Assembly: GCA_045805265.1 (NCBI GenBank) | Contig: JBJMLO010000028.1 | Coordinates: forward strand, 1 to 64,000 | Length of the DNA stretch: 64,000 bases | Direction of reading: 5' to 3' | Source: JBJMLO01 sp045805265 | GTDB taxonomy: Bacteria > Actinomycetota > UBA4738 > JACQTL01 | In this document: piece after piece, positions 17,966 to 25,983 of the stretch | How the letters are laid out: each line of letters opens with the position of its first letter | How positions within the stretch are numbered: position 1 is the stretch's first letter | Program-made: the position numbers and the translations under genes | Notes under the pieces: model-generated | Told to the model about the DNA's origin: nothing | Databases searched by the model: none | The model's input: the letters and a program-made list of their open reading frames with translations, nothing else

Positions 17966-18079
17966 GTGATTCGAACCAGGTGCTACGGCCAGGTGGGGGC
18001 GATGATCCCCAGCCGCATGTGCGCGTGTCCCGATGTTCCGTGCCTGCCGGAGGGCGCGGAGAGGACGGTGCGGCCGTAG
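17966..18079 (+). CDS. Cysteine-rich leader peptide of the cys operon
   Basis: A 37-codon frame begins with GTG at 17966 (GGGAG 9 nt upstream) and ends at TAG 18077-18079; an internal ATG at 18017 would give a 20-residue version. Four cysteines occur in it, three clustered in MCACPDVPC. It lies between a strong promoter and a hairpin with T-run just ahead of the sulfite reductase gene. Cys-rich leader frames controlling sulfur genes by ribosome stalling are known in actinobacteria. Ribosomes starved of charged Cys-tRNA should pause here and alter folding downstream. The exact start is uncertain. Confidence 0.55.
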   Translation: MIRTRCYGQVGAMIPSRMCACPDVPCLPEGAERTVRP

Positions 18080-18097
18080 CAGCTCACATCCGGTAGA

Positions 18098-18146
18098 TCG
18101 AGAGACCAGGGCCGCGCCAGCGGTCTTTTTCTTTTCCCGATCTCGA
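18098..18146 (+). terminator. Attenuator hairpin of the cys operon
   Basis: AGACC (18103-18107) pairs with GGTCT (18122-18126), with an inner GGC/GCC helix, and is followed directly by TTTTCTTTT, an intrinsic terminator. TCGAGA (18098-18103) can pair with TCTCGA (18141-18146) as an outer, competing helix. It sits between the Cys-rich leader and the sulfite reductase start at 18165, so it can act as an attenuator. It could also simply end acyl-CoA ligase transcription, but it lies 225 nt past that gene and downstream of the cys promoter. Confidence 0.6.
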
Positions 18147-18164
18147 CACCGGAGGTGAGACTCG

Positions 18165-19811
18165 ATGACCCAGGACCGGAAGTACGGAGGCGGCGAGCGC
18201 CAGCCGCTCCGGCCCGAGCCGTCCTGGGACGAGGTCCTGGGGCGCAATGCCATCGAGCGGCTGAAGGTGGAACGCCCGCCTGTGGACGTGCTGGACGACC
18301 TTCCCGAGCTGGCCCGGTCCCACTACCTGGACATCCCCGAGGAGGAGCTCGTCCGCCTGAAGTGGTACGGGCTGTACCACGACAAGCCGAAGGTCGGCTC
18401 GTTCATGCTCAGGATCAAGGTCCCGGCCGGGGTGCTGTCGCCGGGAGCGGTACGGGCGATCGGCGAGGTGTCGGTCCGGTACGGCGAGGGCTCCGCGGAG
18501 CTGTCGACCAGGCAGAACGTGCAGCTGCACTTCGTCCGGCTCCCCGACGTGCCGGCCATCCTGGACCACCTCACGGCGGCCGGGCTGACCACGGCCGGCG
18601 CGTGCGGGGACGCGGTCCGCAACATCACCGGGTGCCCGCTGGAGGGCGTGCTGGCGGGCGAGGCGTTCGACGTCTCGCCGGTGGTCGACGAGACCGCGGC
18701 CGCGTTCTACGGGCACCCGCTGTACATGGACCTCCCCAGGAAACAGAAGATCACGATCTCGGCGTGCCCCGCCCAGTGCGACATGCCGGAGATCAACTGC
18801 ATCGCGCTGCTCGGCGTGGTGCGCGACGGCGAGCCCGGGTTCGCGGTGCGCGTGGGCGGCGGGCTGTCGACGGTGCCGCGGCTGTCGCGGGACCTCGGCG
18901 TGTGGGTGCCTGTGGGCGCGGCGGTCGACGTGCTGCGCGCGCTGCTCGACACCTGGCGTGAGGACCGGCGGTACCGCATCTCGCGCGTCAAGGCCCGGAT
19001 GAAGTTCTGGGTCGACGACCGGGGCGTCGAGGGGGTCCGTTCGCTGGTCGAGGAGCGGCTGGGGACCCGGCTGCAGGACGGCGCCGCCCCCGAACCGGAA
19101 GGGTTCGCCGACCACATGGGTGTGCACGAGCAGAAGGACGGCCGGTTCCACGTGGGCGTGCCCGTGCCGCTCGGGCTGACCTCCGGCGAGCAGCTGATCG
19201 CGATTGCCTCGCTCGCCGAGGGCGCGGGCGGCGACGTCCGGCTGACCAAGCAGCAGAACCTGATCCTGGCGAACGTCCCGTCCGCCCAGGTGGACGCCGT
19301 GGTCGCGTCGCTGTCCGACCTGGGGCTGCCCGTGGACGCCAACCGGCTGCGGGCGACGGCGATCGCGTGCACCGGTGAGCCGCACTGCAACTACGCGGTC
19401 ACCGAGACCAAGGGCCGCCTGAAGGGGCTGCTGGCCCACCTGGAGGGGCGGTGGGGCTCGTCGCTGGACGGGTTCCAGGTGAACCTCGACGGCTGCCCCC
19501 ACGCGTGCGCGCTGCACTGGGTCGGCGACATCGGCCTGATGGGGACGACCAGCCGGGAACCGGTGGAGGGCACGAAGCAGGCCTTCGACCTGTTCCTGCG
19601 GGGCGGCGTGGGGCCGCTGCAGGCGATCGGGCGGCCGCTGGTCCGGCGCGTGGCGACGGGCCGGCTCGAGGCGACGGTCGACCGGCTGATCGAGGCCTGG
19701 GTCGCGGGCCGGGCCGAGGGCGAGCCGTTCCGGGACTTCTGCATCCGCACGCCCGACGAGGAGCTCCAGGCGGTGGCGGCGGGCCGGGCGAGCGGGGACG
19801 AGGCGGCATGA
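18165..19811 (+). CDS. sir: Ferredoxin-dependent sulfite reductase (siroheme, 4Fe-4S)
   Basis: The protein has 548 residues and belongs to the nitrite/sulfite reductase family. The siroheme/4Fe-4S cysteines are C402-x5-C408 (CTGEPHC) and C444-x3-C448 (CPHAC); TRQNVQLHFV and the duplicated KQQNLILANV are the usual half-domain motifs. It reduces sulfite to sulfide with six electrons from ferredoxin. Family members in actinobacteria are often called NirA, but linkage to cysH and siroheme genes, and the Cys-rich leader upstream, argue for sulfite. The ribosome site GGAGGTGA lies 6 nt upstream of the ATG. Confidence 0.93.
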   Translation: MTQDRKYGGGERQPLRPEPSWDEVLGRNAIERLKVERPPVDVLDDLPELARSHYLDIPEEELVRLKWYGLYHDKPKVGSFMLRIKVPAGVLSPGAVRAIGEVSVRYGEGSAELSTRQNVQLHFVRLPDVPAILDHLTAAGLTTAGACGDAVRNITGCPLEGVLAGEAFDVSPVVDETAAAFYGHPLYMDLPRKQKITISACPAQCDMPEINCIALLGVVRDGEPGFAVRVGGGLSTVPRLSRDLGVWVPVGAAVDVLRALLDTWREDRRYRISRVKARMKFWVDDRGVEGVRSLVEERLGTRLQDGAAPEPEGFADHMGVHEQKDGRFHVGVPVPLGLTSGEQLIAIASLAEGAGGDVRLTKQQNLILANVPSAQVDAVVASLSDLGLPVDANRLRATAIACTGEPHCNYAVTETKGRLKGLLAHLEGRWGSSLDGFQVNLDGCPHACALHWVGDIGLMGTTSREPVEGTKQAFDLFLRGGVGPLQAIGRPLVRRVATGRLEATVDRLIEAWVAGRAEGEPFRDFCIRTPDEELQAVAAGRASGDEAA

Positions 19812-19876
19812 CGATCCGAGTGGACGCACGAGTCGGCGCGACCGGAAGCGGCGCGCACGGGAAGGAGCGAACGTGA
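19808..19876 (+). CDS. 22-codon frame bridging sulfite reductase and cysH
   Basis: An ATG at 19808 overlaps the sulfite reductase stop (ATGA), and the frame ends in a TGA overlapping the GTG start of cysH (GTGA). This gives MTIRVDARVGATG and nine more residues. Both overlaps are typical of translational coupling, so it may carry ribosomes across a 61-nt gap. It could also be chance; cysH has its own GAAGGAG site. Confidence 0.3.
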   Translation: MTIRVDARVGATGSGAHGKERT

Positions 19877-20718
19877 CGGACCAGGCCGTGCTGGACGAGT
19901 ACGAGGCAGGCGAGCTTTCGGTGCTGTACGACGACGCGCCTCCCGAGGAGATCCTGGAGTGGGCGCTCGACCGGTTCCACCCCCGGATGGCCATCTCGGA
20001 GGGTGGCGGCGCCGAGGGCATGGCGATCCTCGACATGGCCCTGCGGATCCGGCCCGACGTGCGGGTGTTCACGATCGACACCGGGCGCCTGCCCCAGGAG
20101 ACCTACGACCTCATGGAACGGGTCCGCCAGCGTTACGGGATCGAGATCGAGGTCCTGTTCCCCGAGCGCACGGCGATCGAGAAGCTCACGAGGCGTCACG
20201 GGCCGAACCTCATGTATCAGGCGGTCGACCTTCGCCTGCTGTGCTGCCAGATCCGGAAGGTCCATCCGCTGGTCCGGTTCCTGGCCGACCTGGACGCGTG
20301 GGTCACCGGGCTGCGCCGCGAGCAGTGGGCCAGCCGGGCCGAGGTCCGCAAGATCGAGCTCGACCACGACCACGGCGGCATCGTGAAGGTCAACCCCATC
20401 GCAGACTGGACCAAGGGCGAGGTCTGGGACTACATCCAGGCGAACGACGTGCCGTATCACGCGTTGTTCGACCAGGGCTACACGTCGATCGGCTGCGCGC
20501 CGTGCACGCGGCCGGTCGAGCCGGGCGAGCAGGACCGGTCCGGCCGGTGGTGGTGGGAGACGAACGCGCCCAAGGAGTGCGGCATCCACTGCGCGATCAA
20601 CACCGGGGGCTTCGAGCACGAGCTGCAGGCACTGCTGGGGCGGGACGGCGGGGCGGCTTCCGACGGTGCCCAGGAGGCGGAACCGACGCAGGAACCCGAT
20701 GAGAAGGAGGTCGCATGA
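19873..20718 (+). CDS. cysH: Assimilatory adenylyl-sulfate (APS) reductase CysH
   Basis: The protein has 281 residues. FTIDTGRLPQETY is the family fingerprint. C124/C125 and C208/C211 provide the four ligands of the 4Fe-4S cluster that distinguishes APS reductases from PAPS reductases, and C236 in KECGIH is the catalytic thiol. It converts adenylyl sulfate to sulfite and AMP with thioredoxin and feeds the upstream sulfite reductase. An oddity is the nucleotide loop, which reads SEGGGAEGM where most members have a GAED-type ending. GTG start with GAAGGAG 6 nt upstream. Confidence 0.93.
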   Translation: MTDQAVLDEYEAGELSVLYDDAPPEEILEWALDRFHPRMAISEGGGAEGMAILDMALRIRPDVRVFTIDTGRLPQETYDLMERVRQRYGIEIEVLFPERTAIEKLTRRHGPNLMYQAVDLRLLCCQIRKVHPLVRFLADLDAWVTGLRREQWASRAEVRKIELDHDHGGIVKVNPIADWTKGEVWDYIQANDVPYHALFDQGYTSIGCAPCTRPVEPGEQDRSGRWWWETNAPKECGIHCAINTGGFEHELQALLGRDGGAASDGAQEAEPTQEPDEKEVA

Positions 20719-21182
20719 AGCTGGGGGAGGCCGACCGCCAGGTCGTGGTGTCGGAAACGCTCGCGCTGGCGGACGAGCTGCCGCCGGGCGAGACCCGGCA
20801 GGAGCTGCAGGAGCTGGCGTGGGCCGCGGAGCAGGGCGACGTCCCCGGCGACCTGGCCGGCCGGCTGGGCGAGGTTGCGTCGGTCGCCCTGGAAACCGGC
20901 CGGGCCCGGGCGGTCCACGGGCCGACCGGAGTCCGGGCACTGACCGGCGTGTGGCGGGAGACTCCGCAGGGCCGCGCGGTGCTCGAGCAGGTGGAGGAGC
21001 TCAACGCGGCGCTGCGAGCCGTCCGCGGGTTGTCGGTGGAGTCGTTCCGGGTAGCGGTGACGGCCCCGGGCTCGTACGCCGTGTCGATCAGCGCCGGACC
21101 CTACGAGCTGCGGGTGGCGCTCGACCGGACGGGCGCGACGCTCCGCTCGGTGAACGTGGGCGGCGGCGGGATCGGGGAGTAG
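20715..21182 (+). CDS. Unknown protein of the sulfate-assimilation operon
   Basis: The protein has 155 residues; its ATG overlaps the cysH stop (ATGA) and its stop lies 2 nt before the siroheme gene, so it is certainly operonic. The N-terminal 60 residues are acidic helix (ETRQELQELAWAAEQGD), and the C-terminal half is a short beta-rich stretch (SYAVSISAGPYELRVAL). There are no cysteines, metal motifs or signal peptide. I do not recognise a family. Its position between APS reductase and siroheme synthesis suggests an accessory role in sulfite reduction, but that is inference. Confidence 0.75.
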   Translation: MKLGEADRQVVVSETLALADELPPGETRQELQELAWAAEQGDVPGDLAGRLGEVASVALETGRARAVHGPTGVRALTGVWRETPQGRAVLEQVEELNAALRAVRGLSVESFRVAVTAPGSYAVSISAGPYELRVALDRTGATLRSVNVGGGGIGE

Positions 21183-21184
21183 GA

Positions 21185-21895
21185 ATGGCGTTCGGCTATC
21201 CGGTGTTCCTGGAGCTGCAGGGCCGCCTGGCGGTCGTGATCGGCGAGGACGCCGTTCGCGCCGGGAGGGTCGAGTCGCTCCTCGAGGCGGGGGCTCGGGT
21301 CACGGTGGTCGCAGCGGGGCCCGGTGAGCGGCTCGACTCGCTGGAGGCGCGCGGCGTGGCGGTCCACCGGCGGGAGTACGAACCCGGCGACCTCGCGGGG
21401 ACGTTCCTGTGCGTGGCCGCGTCCGCCGACCCCGACGTGCGCGCGTCGGTGGCCGCGGAGGCCCGGGCCCGGGGCGTGCTGGTCAACGTGATGGACGACG
21501 TCCACCACTGCGACTTCGCAGCGCCGGCGGTCGTGCGTCGTGGCGACCTGGTGATCGCGATCGGGACCGGAGGCCGTTCCCCGGCGCTGGCCCGACGCCT
21601 GCGCGAGGAGCTCTCCGAGCGGTTCGGCCCGGGGTGGACCGAGGCCATGCGGGTCATCGGCGACGTTCGGCGAGACACGCTCGCGACGCTGCCCGATCTC
21701 GGGGACCGTGCCCGTCGGTGGGAGGCCGCGCTCGACCTGGACGAGATGCTGGCCCTCGTCAGCGAGGGACGGTCGGAGGAGGCCCGGCGGAGGCTGACCG
21801 ACCGCCTGCTCAGCGGGCTCGAGGAACCTCGCACTCGAGGGGCCGTCGACGGCCCGGCTTCGGGCGTTCGCGTCGAGAGCTCGGGGGCGGCGTGA
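21185..21895 (+). CDS. Precorrin-2 dehydrogenase / sirohydrochlorin ferrochelatase (CysG N-terminal type)
   Basis: The protein has 236 residues. It matches the Met8/CysG-N family: FGYPVFLELQGRLAVVIG at the N-terminus is the NAD-binding strand-loop (with EDA replacing the usual GGG), followed by VNVMDDVHHCDFAAPAVVRRGDLVIAIGTGGRSPALARRLREEL, the most conserved core. It oxidises precorrin-2 and inserts iron to give siroheme, the cofactor of the reductase two genes upstream. It is separate from the methyltransferase gene that follows, with which it overlaps by 4 nt. Confidence 0.92.
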   Translation: MAFGYPVFLELQGRLAVVIGEDAVRAGRVESLLEAGARVTVVAAGPGERLDSLEARGVAVHRREYEPGDLAGTFLCVAASADPDVRASVAAEARARGVLVNVMDDVHHCDFAAPAVVRRGDLVIAIGTGGRSPALARRLREELSERFGPGWTEAMRVIGDVRRDTLATLPDLGDRARRWEAALDLDEMLALVSEGRSEEARRRLTDRLLSGLEEPRTRGAVDGPASGVRVESSGAA

Positions 21896-22698
21896 CCGGG
21901 ACCGTGTTCCTCGTCGGGGCCGGGCCGGGCGATCCCCGGCTGTTGACGCTCCGCGGAGCGGAGCTGCTGCAGCGGGCCGCCGTGGTCGTGCACGACCGGC
22001 TGGCTCCGTCGGCGCTCCTGGACCTCGCACCCTCGTCGGCGGAGCTGGTCGACGTCGGGAAGGCGCCCGGCTCCGGACCGCCGCAGTCCAGGATCTGCGA
22101 GGTGCTGGTGGACCGCGCGTTGCGCGGCCTCGACGTCGTGCGGCTGAAGGGCGGCGACCCGTTCGTGTTCGGACGTGGCGGAGAGGAGGCCCTGGCCTGC
22201 GCCCGGGCCGGCGTCCCGTTCGAGGTGGTCCCCGGGGTCAGCGCGGCGATCGCCGCGCCGGCCGCGGCGGGGATCCCGGTGACCCACCGCGGCGTGGCCT
22301 CGTCCTTCGCGGTGGTCACCGCGACGCTCGAGGGCGGCACCGACAACGAGCTCGCCAGGGTGGCCGGCGCCGTCGACACGCTGGTGGTGCTGATGGCCGC
22401 GGGCCGAATGGAGCGCGTGTGCCGGGCCGTGGTCGCGGCCGGACGCGACCCGGACGAGCCGGCCGCGGCGATCCAGTGGGCCACGACTTCGGAGCAGCGC
22501 ACCGTGGCCGCCACGCTGTCGACGCTCCCCGCGCTCGCGCGCGAGGCCGGTATGGGCGCGCCGGCCACGCTGGTCATCGGCCCGGTCGTGGACCTCGCCT
22601 TCGTCCTGGCTGCGGGCTCGGTGCACGGCGGCCGCGAGGGGCTCCCGACCCCGAGCTCCCCCCAGTCGAACGCGATGTCGAACGGCGCGACAGGGTAG
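21892..22698 (+). CDS. cobA: Uroporphyrinogen-III C-methyltransferase
   Basis: The protein has 268 residues. VFLVGAGPGDPRLLTLRGAELLQ is the SUMT signature 1, VRLKGGDPFVFGRGGEE is signature 2, and PGVSAAIAAPAAAGIPVTHRG follows. It uses two S-adenosylmethionine to methylate uroporphyrinogen III to precorrin-2, the substrate of the preceding enzyme. The GTG start overlaps the upstream stop (GTGA). It is the last gene of the operon and converges on the IclR gene. Confidence 0.95.
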   Translation: MTGTVFLVGAGPGDPRLLTLRGAELLQRAAVVVHDRLAPSALLDLAPSSAELVDVGKAPGSGPPQSRICEVLVDRALRGLDVVRLKGGDPFVFGRGGEEALACARAGVPFEVVPGVSAAIAAPAAAGIPVTHRGVASSFAVVTATLEGGTDNELARVAGAVDTLVVLMAAGRMERVCRAVVAAGRDPDEPAAAIQWATTSEQRTVAATLSTLPALAREAGMGAPATLVIGPVVDLAFVLAAGSVHGGREGLPTPSSPQSNAMSNGATG

Positions 22699-22733
22699 TC
22701 ACGGTCGCCGGCTGCCGAGCCGAGCGCTGTCCG

Positions 22734-23510
22734 TCAGTCGGCACGGATCGCCGAGGCGAGGCGGCCCGCGCCCAGCTCCCGGGACAGGCCCCGCGCGGCC
22801 TCCTTCACCGCGGTGACCATGTCTCGATCCGGGCCGGACGGCAGGAGGCGTTCCACCGCGCCGGTCACCCCGATGGCGCCGACCGGCTGGCCCCGGTGGT
22901 CGAACACCGCGGCCGCGATGCCCGCCTCGCCAACGATGGCCTCCTGGTCGTCCACGGCAGCGCCGGCCGTCCGGGTTCGCTTGAGATCCGCTTCCAGCGA
23001 GCGCTTCACCGTGATGGTGTGTCCGGTCAGACGGGGGAGGGGGGCCTGCAGCAGCGTCGCGAGACGATCCGCCTCGACGTGCGCGGCGATGGCCTTGCCC
23101 AGCGCGCAGGCGTGCCAGGGGATGGCGGCTCCCACCTCGAGGATCTGCACCGAGTTGTCGGGTCGGAACACATGGTGCACGACGAGCACGTTGGGGGCTG
23201 CCAGGACCCCCACGCGGACGCCCTCCTGGGTCTGCCCGGCCAGCGACTCGGCCCATCGCATCGACCGGGCCCGGAGCTCGTGGTTGTCGAGGTAGGCGTT
23301 CCCCAGCTGCAGCAGGGCCGGGCCCAGCCGGTACTTCCCGGTCTCCAGGTCTTGCTCGACCAGCCCGTGCAGCTCGAGCGCGCGGAGCAGCCCGTACACG
23401 GTGGCCTTGGCCAGCCCCAGCTGGGCCGACAGCTCGGTCACCCCGAGCCGGGAGCCGCCGCTGCCGAGGACCTCCAGGATCCTCGCGGCGCGTTCCACGG
23501 ACTGGATCAC
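22734..23510 (-). CDS. IclR-family transcriptional regulator of the dihydroxyacetone locus
   Basis: The protein has 258 residues. The N-terminal winged helix-turn-helix (about 5-60; GVTELSAQLGLAKATVYGLLRALELHGLV) and the C-terminal IclR effector domain (about 75-250, with HACALGKAIAAH and EAGIAAAVFD) are both complete. The gene is divergent from dhaM, and an IclR-type palindrome lies between them. The Streptomyces glycerol regulator GylR belongs to the same family, so a three-carbon effector (glycerol, its phosphate or dihydroxyacetone) is a reasonable guess. GTG start. Confidence 0.94.
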   Translation of the reverse strand: MIQSVERAARILEVLGSGGSRLGVTELSAQLGLAKATVYGLLRALELHGLVEQDLETGKYRLGPALLQLGNAYLDNHELRARSMRWAESLAGQTQEGVRVGVLAAPNVLVVHHVFRPDNSVQILEVGAAIPWHACALGKAIAAHVEADRLATLLQAPLPRLTGHTITVKRSLEADLKRTRTAGAAVDDQEAIVGEAGIAAAVFDHRGQPVGAIGVTGAVERLLPSGPDRDMVTAVKEAARGLSRELGAGRLASAIRAD

Positions 23511-23523
23511 GTATCGCCCTCAA

Positions 23524-23559
23524 TTCGGTATTGCCGAACAGGATTCGACATCGTAGACT
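23524..23559 (+). promoter_or_regulatory. IclR operator overlapping the dhaM promoter
   Basis: TTCGGTATTGCCGAA (23524-23538) is a near-perfect 15-bp palindrome; a further TTCGAC follows 5 nt later. TTGCCG (23531-23536) and TAGACT (23554-23559), spaced 17 nt, form the dhaM promoter, so the operator covers the -35 box. Almost the same 26-bp arrangement recurs at 28823. Confidence 0.65.
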
Positions 23560-23572
23560 ACTGGCTGAGCCG

Positions 23573-23953
23573 ATGGTGGGGATTGTACTCGTGTCGCACA
23601 GCCGGAAACTGGCCGAAGGGCTGGCCGATCTCCTCGCGCAGGTCGCCTCGGCGGACCTGCCGGTGGCGGTCGCCGGCGGGACCTCGGACGGGCGGCTCGG
23701 CACCGACCCCGACCGCGTGCGCGAGGCCGTTGGCGAGGTGGACCGGGGCGAGGGCGTCGTGGTCCTTCCCGACCTCGGCAGCGCCGTCCTCGCCGTGAAG
23801 TCCGTCCTCGAGTTCCTCGACGCCCGGGTCGAGCTCGTCGACGCCCCCTTCGTGGAGGGCGCCGTGTCCGCCGCGGTCACCGCGTCGACCGGCGCGCCGC
23901 TCGACGTCGTCTCCGATGCCGCGAGGCAGGCCCGGGATGTCCCCAAGCTCTGA
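23573..23953 (+). CDS. dhaM: DhaM: phosphotransferase subunit of PTS-dependent dihydroxyacetone kinase
   Basis: The protein has 126 residues from the ATG at 23573, corresponding to the EIIA(mannose)-like domain alone. His9 in VGIVLVSHSRKLAEG is the phosphorylated residue. It receives phosphate from HPr and passes it to the ADP bound in DhaL. The E. coli DhaM is larger, with fused HPr and partial enzyme I domains; here these are separate genes, HPr overlapping by 17 nt and enzyme I facing it. The ATG lies 13 nt after the -10 box, so the transcript has almost no leader. Confidence 0.92.
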   Translation: MVGIVLVSHSRKLAEGLADLLAQVASADLPVAVAGGTSDGRLGTDPDRVREAVGEVDRGEGVVVLPDLGSAVLAVKSVLEFLDARVELVDAPFVEGAVSAAVTASTGAPLDVVSDAARQARDVPKL

Positions 23954-24218
23954 GGTGGGGACCGACGCCGTCCGGACGGTGATCCTCCCGGTCGACCTCC
24001 ACGCGCGGCCGGCCGGCAGGTTCTCCCAGGAGGCCGCGCGCCACGCCGCGCAGGTCACGGTCGCCGCCGGCGAGAAGCAGGCGGACGCCCGGAGCGTGCT
24101 GATGGTGATGGCCCTCGGAGCGACGGCCGGCACCGAGGTCACGATCCGGGCAACCGGTGACGACGCCGAAGCTGCGGCCGGGGCCCTCGCGGCCATGCTC
24201 GCCGCCGTGGAGGAGTAG
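23937..24218 (+). CDS. ptsH: Phosphocarrier protein HPr
   Basis: The protein has 93 residues from the ATG at 23937, inside the dhaM 3' end. The active His22 lies in the motif LPVDLHARPAGRFSQEAA. The serine phosphorylation site of Gram-positive regulatory HPr is replaced by the sequence around ARSVLMVMALGA, where a Ser is present at the equivalent place. It carries phosphate from enzyme I to DhaM. The stop lies 6 nt from the convergent enzyme I gene. Confidence 0.9.
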   Translation: MSPSSEVGTDAVRTVILPVDLHARPAGRFSQEAARHAAQVTVAAGEKQADARSVLMVMALGATAGTEVTIRATGDDAEAAAGALAAMLAAVEE

Positions 24219-24224
24219 GACCGC

Positions 24225-25964
24225 TCAGCCGATCTCGGGGAGCGCGCGGTCGCGAACCAGGTCCCACACCGCTTCCACCGAGTCCAGCCGTACGGCGGCT
24301 CGGGCCACCTGGCGGCAGGTTTCCGCGTTCAGGCTCCGGACCCGGGCGCGGACCTCGTCCACCCGCGAGGGCGACACGCTCACCGAGCTGACACCGACCC
24401 CCACCAGCAGCGGCAGGACCAGCGGGTCCCCCGCCGCCTCGCCGCACACCCCGACGGGCTTGCCGTGCGCGGCGCCGGCCCGGACCACCCGTTTGATCAG
24501 GGTGATGACGGTGGGGTGCGCGGCCAGGGCCGGGCGCGCCCCCGGGTCGCGACGATGCACGCCGAGGACGCGCTCCGTGAGGTCGTTCGTCCCGATCGAC
24601 AGGAAGTCCACCTGGGTGGCCAGGCGTTCCGCGAGCAGGGCGGCCGACGGGACCTCGACCATCACCCCCAGCTCGGGATCGCCCGCGTCCTGCGAGCCGA
24701 CCGCCTCGACGGCTCGTTCCAGCTCCTCGCGGGCCAGCTGGACCTCCCGGAGCGACGTGACCATCGGGACCAGGATCCGCAGTCGGGTCGCCGCTCCCGT
24801 TCGCAGCGCGGCCCGCAGCTGCGATCCCAACGCGTCGGGCGTGCGCAGCAGCGGTGGGAGGCCCCGGGCCTGCCCCTCCCGGCCGTCCTGGGCGGCCGTC
24901 AGGAAGGGCGGCACCTTGTCGCCGCCGAAGTCGAGGACGCGAACGGTGGCCACCCGGCCGCCGAGCTGCGACAGGATCGGCCGGAGCACCCGGCGGTGCG
25001 CCTCCTCGTCGGGCCAGCTCGTGGCCTCGAGGAACGGCAGCTCGGTGCGGAGCAGGCCCACGCCGGCGGCCCCGGACTCCAGCCCGGCGCGGGTCTCGGC
25101 GGCCGTGGCCACGTTGCACAGGAGGGCGACGGCGACGCGGTCGGCGGTCTCGCTCGGCAGGTGGCGCCCGGCGGCCAGTGCCGTCTTCCGCCTGGCGATC
25201 GACTCCATGGCCGCGCGGGCGGTGGTCATCGCATCGTCGCCGGGTGCGACCGTGACGGAGCCGCGGTCGCCGTCGACGACGACGGCCGTTCCTTCGGGTA
25301 CGCGGAGCAGCGCCGGATCGATCCCCAGGACCATCGGCAGGCCGAGGGAACGGGCGACGATCGCCGCGTGGGCGTTGGGGCCTCCCCGGACGGCCGCCGC
25401 GGCGACGATGTCGCCCTCCTCCATGCCGAGGATGTCCGCGGGCCCGAGCTCCTCCGCCAGCAGCACGCCCCCGGTCCCGTTTCCCCTCGAGGGCTCCGGG
25501 GAACCGGATCCCTCCCCGGACAGCAGCGCCGCGGCCCGGCGGCCGACCTGGCGAACGTCGGCGGCGCGCTCCGAGAGCACGGGGTCGCCGATCGCGGCGA
25601 TGGCGGCGGCATGTCGCTCGGCGGCGCGCAGGACGGCCCGGGACGGGCTGCGGCCCTCCGCGGCCTCCCGCCGAGCCTCCGTCCGCAGCGCCGGGTCGTC
25701 GGCGATGAGTGCCCCCACCCCCACGATCTCCGCCTCGTCGGCCCGGCCGTTGCGCCGCAGGCGATCCGCCAGCGCCCGGAGGTCCGCCGCCACGGCGTCC
25801 AGGGCCTCGTCGACCCGAAGGGCAGCCTGCCGGGGGTCGCGCACGACCTCGTCGTCGCCGGGTCCGAGGTCGGGCAGCCCGGCGGTTCCGGCCAGCACGA
25901 CCGCCCGCCCCGTGGCGACGCCGGGCGAGGCCGGGACCCCCTCGAAGGTTCTCGGCGCGGTCAC
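24225..25964 (-). CDS. ptsI: PTS enzyme I (phosphoenolpyruvate-protein phosphotransferase)
   Basis: The protein has 579 residues from a GTG at 25964, with GGGGAGG 8 nt upstream; the frame stays open further upstream but there overlaps dhaL. Domains are the PEP-utiliser N-domain, the swivelling His domain (His199 in GGPNAHAAIVARSLGLP) and a TIM-barrel C-domain with LLRTELPFLE, VRVLDFGGDK and GVCGEAAGDP. Most enzymes I read TSHAAI at the active histidine; here it is NAHAAI. It autophosphorylates with PEP and charges HPr. It starts 19 nt after dhaL. Confidence 0.94.
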   Translation of the reverse strand: MTAPRTFEGVPASPGVATGRAVVLAGTAGLPDLGPGDDEVVRDPRQAALRVDEALDAVAADLRALADRLRRNGRADEAEIVGVGALIADDPALRTEARREAAEGRSPSRAVLRAAERHAAAIAAIGDPVLSERAADVRQVGRRAAALLSGEGSGSPEPSRGNGTGGVLLAEELGPADILGMEEGDIVAAAAVRGGPNAHAAIVARSLGLPMVLGIDPALLRVPEGTAVVVDGDRGSVTVAPGDDAMTTARAAMESIARRKTALAAGRHLPSETADRVAVALLCNVATAAETRAGLESGAAGVGLLRTELPFLEATSWPDEEAHRRVLRPILSQLGGRVATVRVLDFGGDKVPPFLTAAQDGREGQARGLPPLLRTPDALGSQLRAALRTGAATRLRILVPMVTSLREVQLAREELERAVEAVGSQDAGDPELGVMVEVPSAALLAERLATQVDFLSIGTNDLTERVLGVHRRDPGARPALAAHPTVITLIKRVVRAGAAHGKPVGVCGEAAGDPLVLPLLVGVGVSSVSVSPSRVDEVRARVRSLNAETCRQVARAAVRLDSVEAVWDLVRDRALPEIG

Positions 25965-25983
25965 GATCGCGACCTCCCCGGGT

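Noticed and set aside
18103..18135. Hairpin with T-run taken as the terminator of the acyl-CoA ligase gene
   Set aside because: It lies 225 nt past that gene and downstream of the cys promoter and leader, so attenuation fits better; dual use is not excluded.
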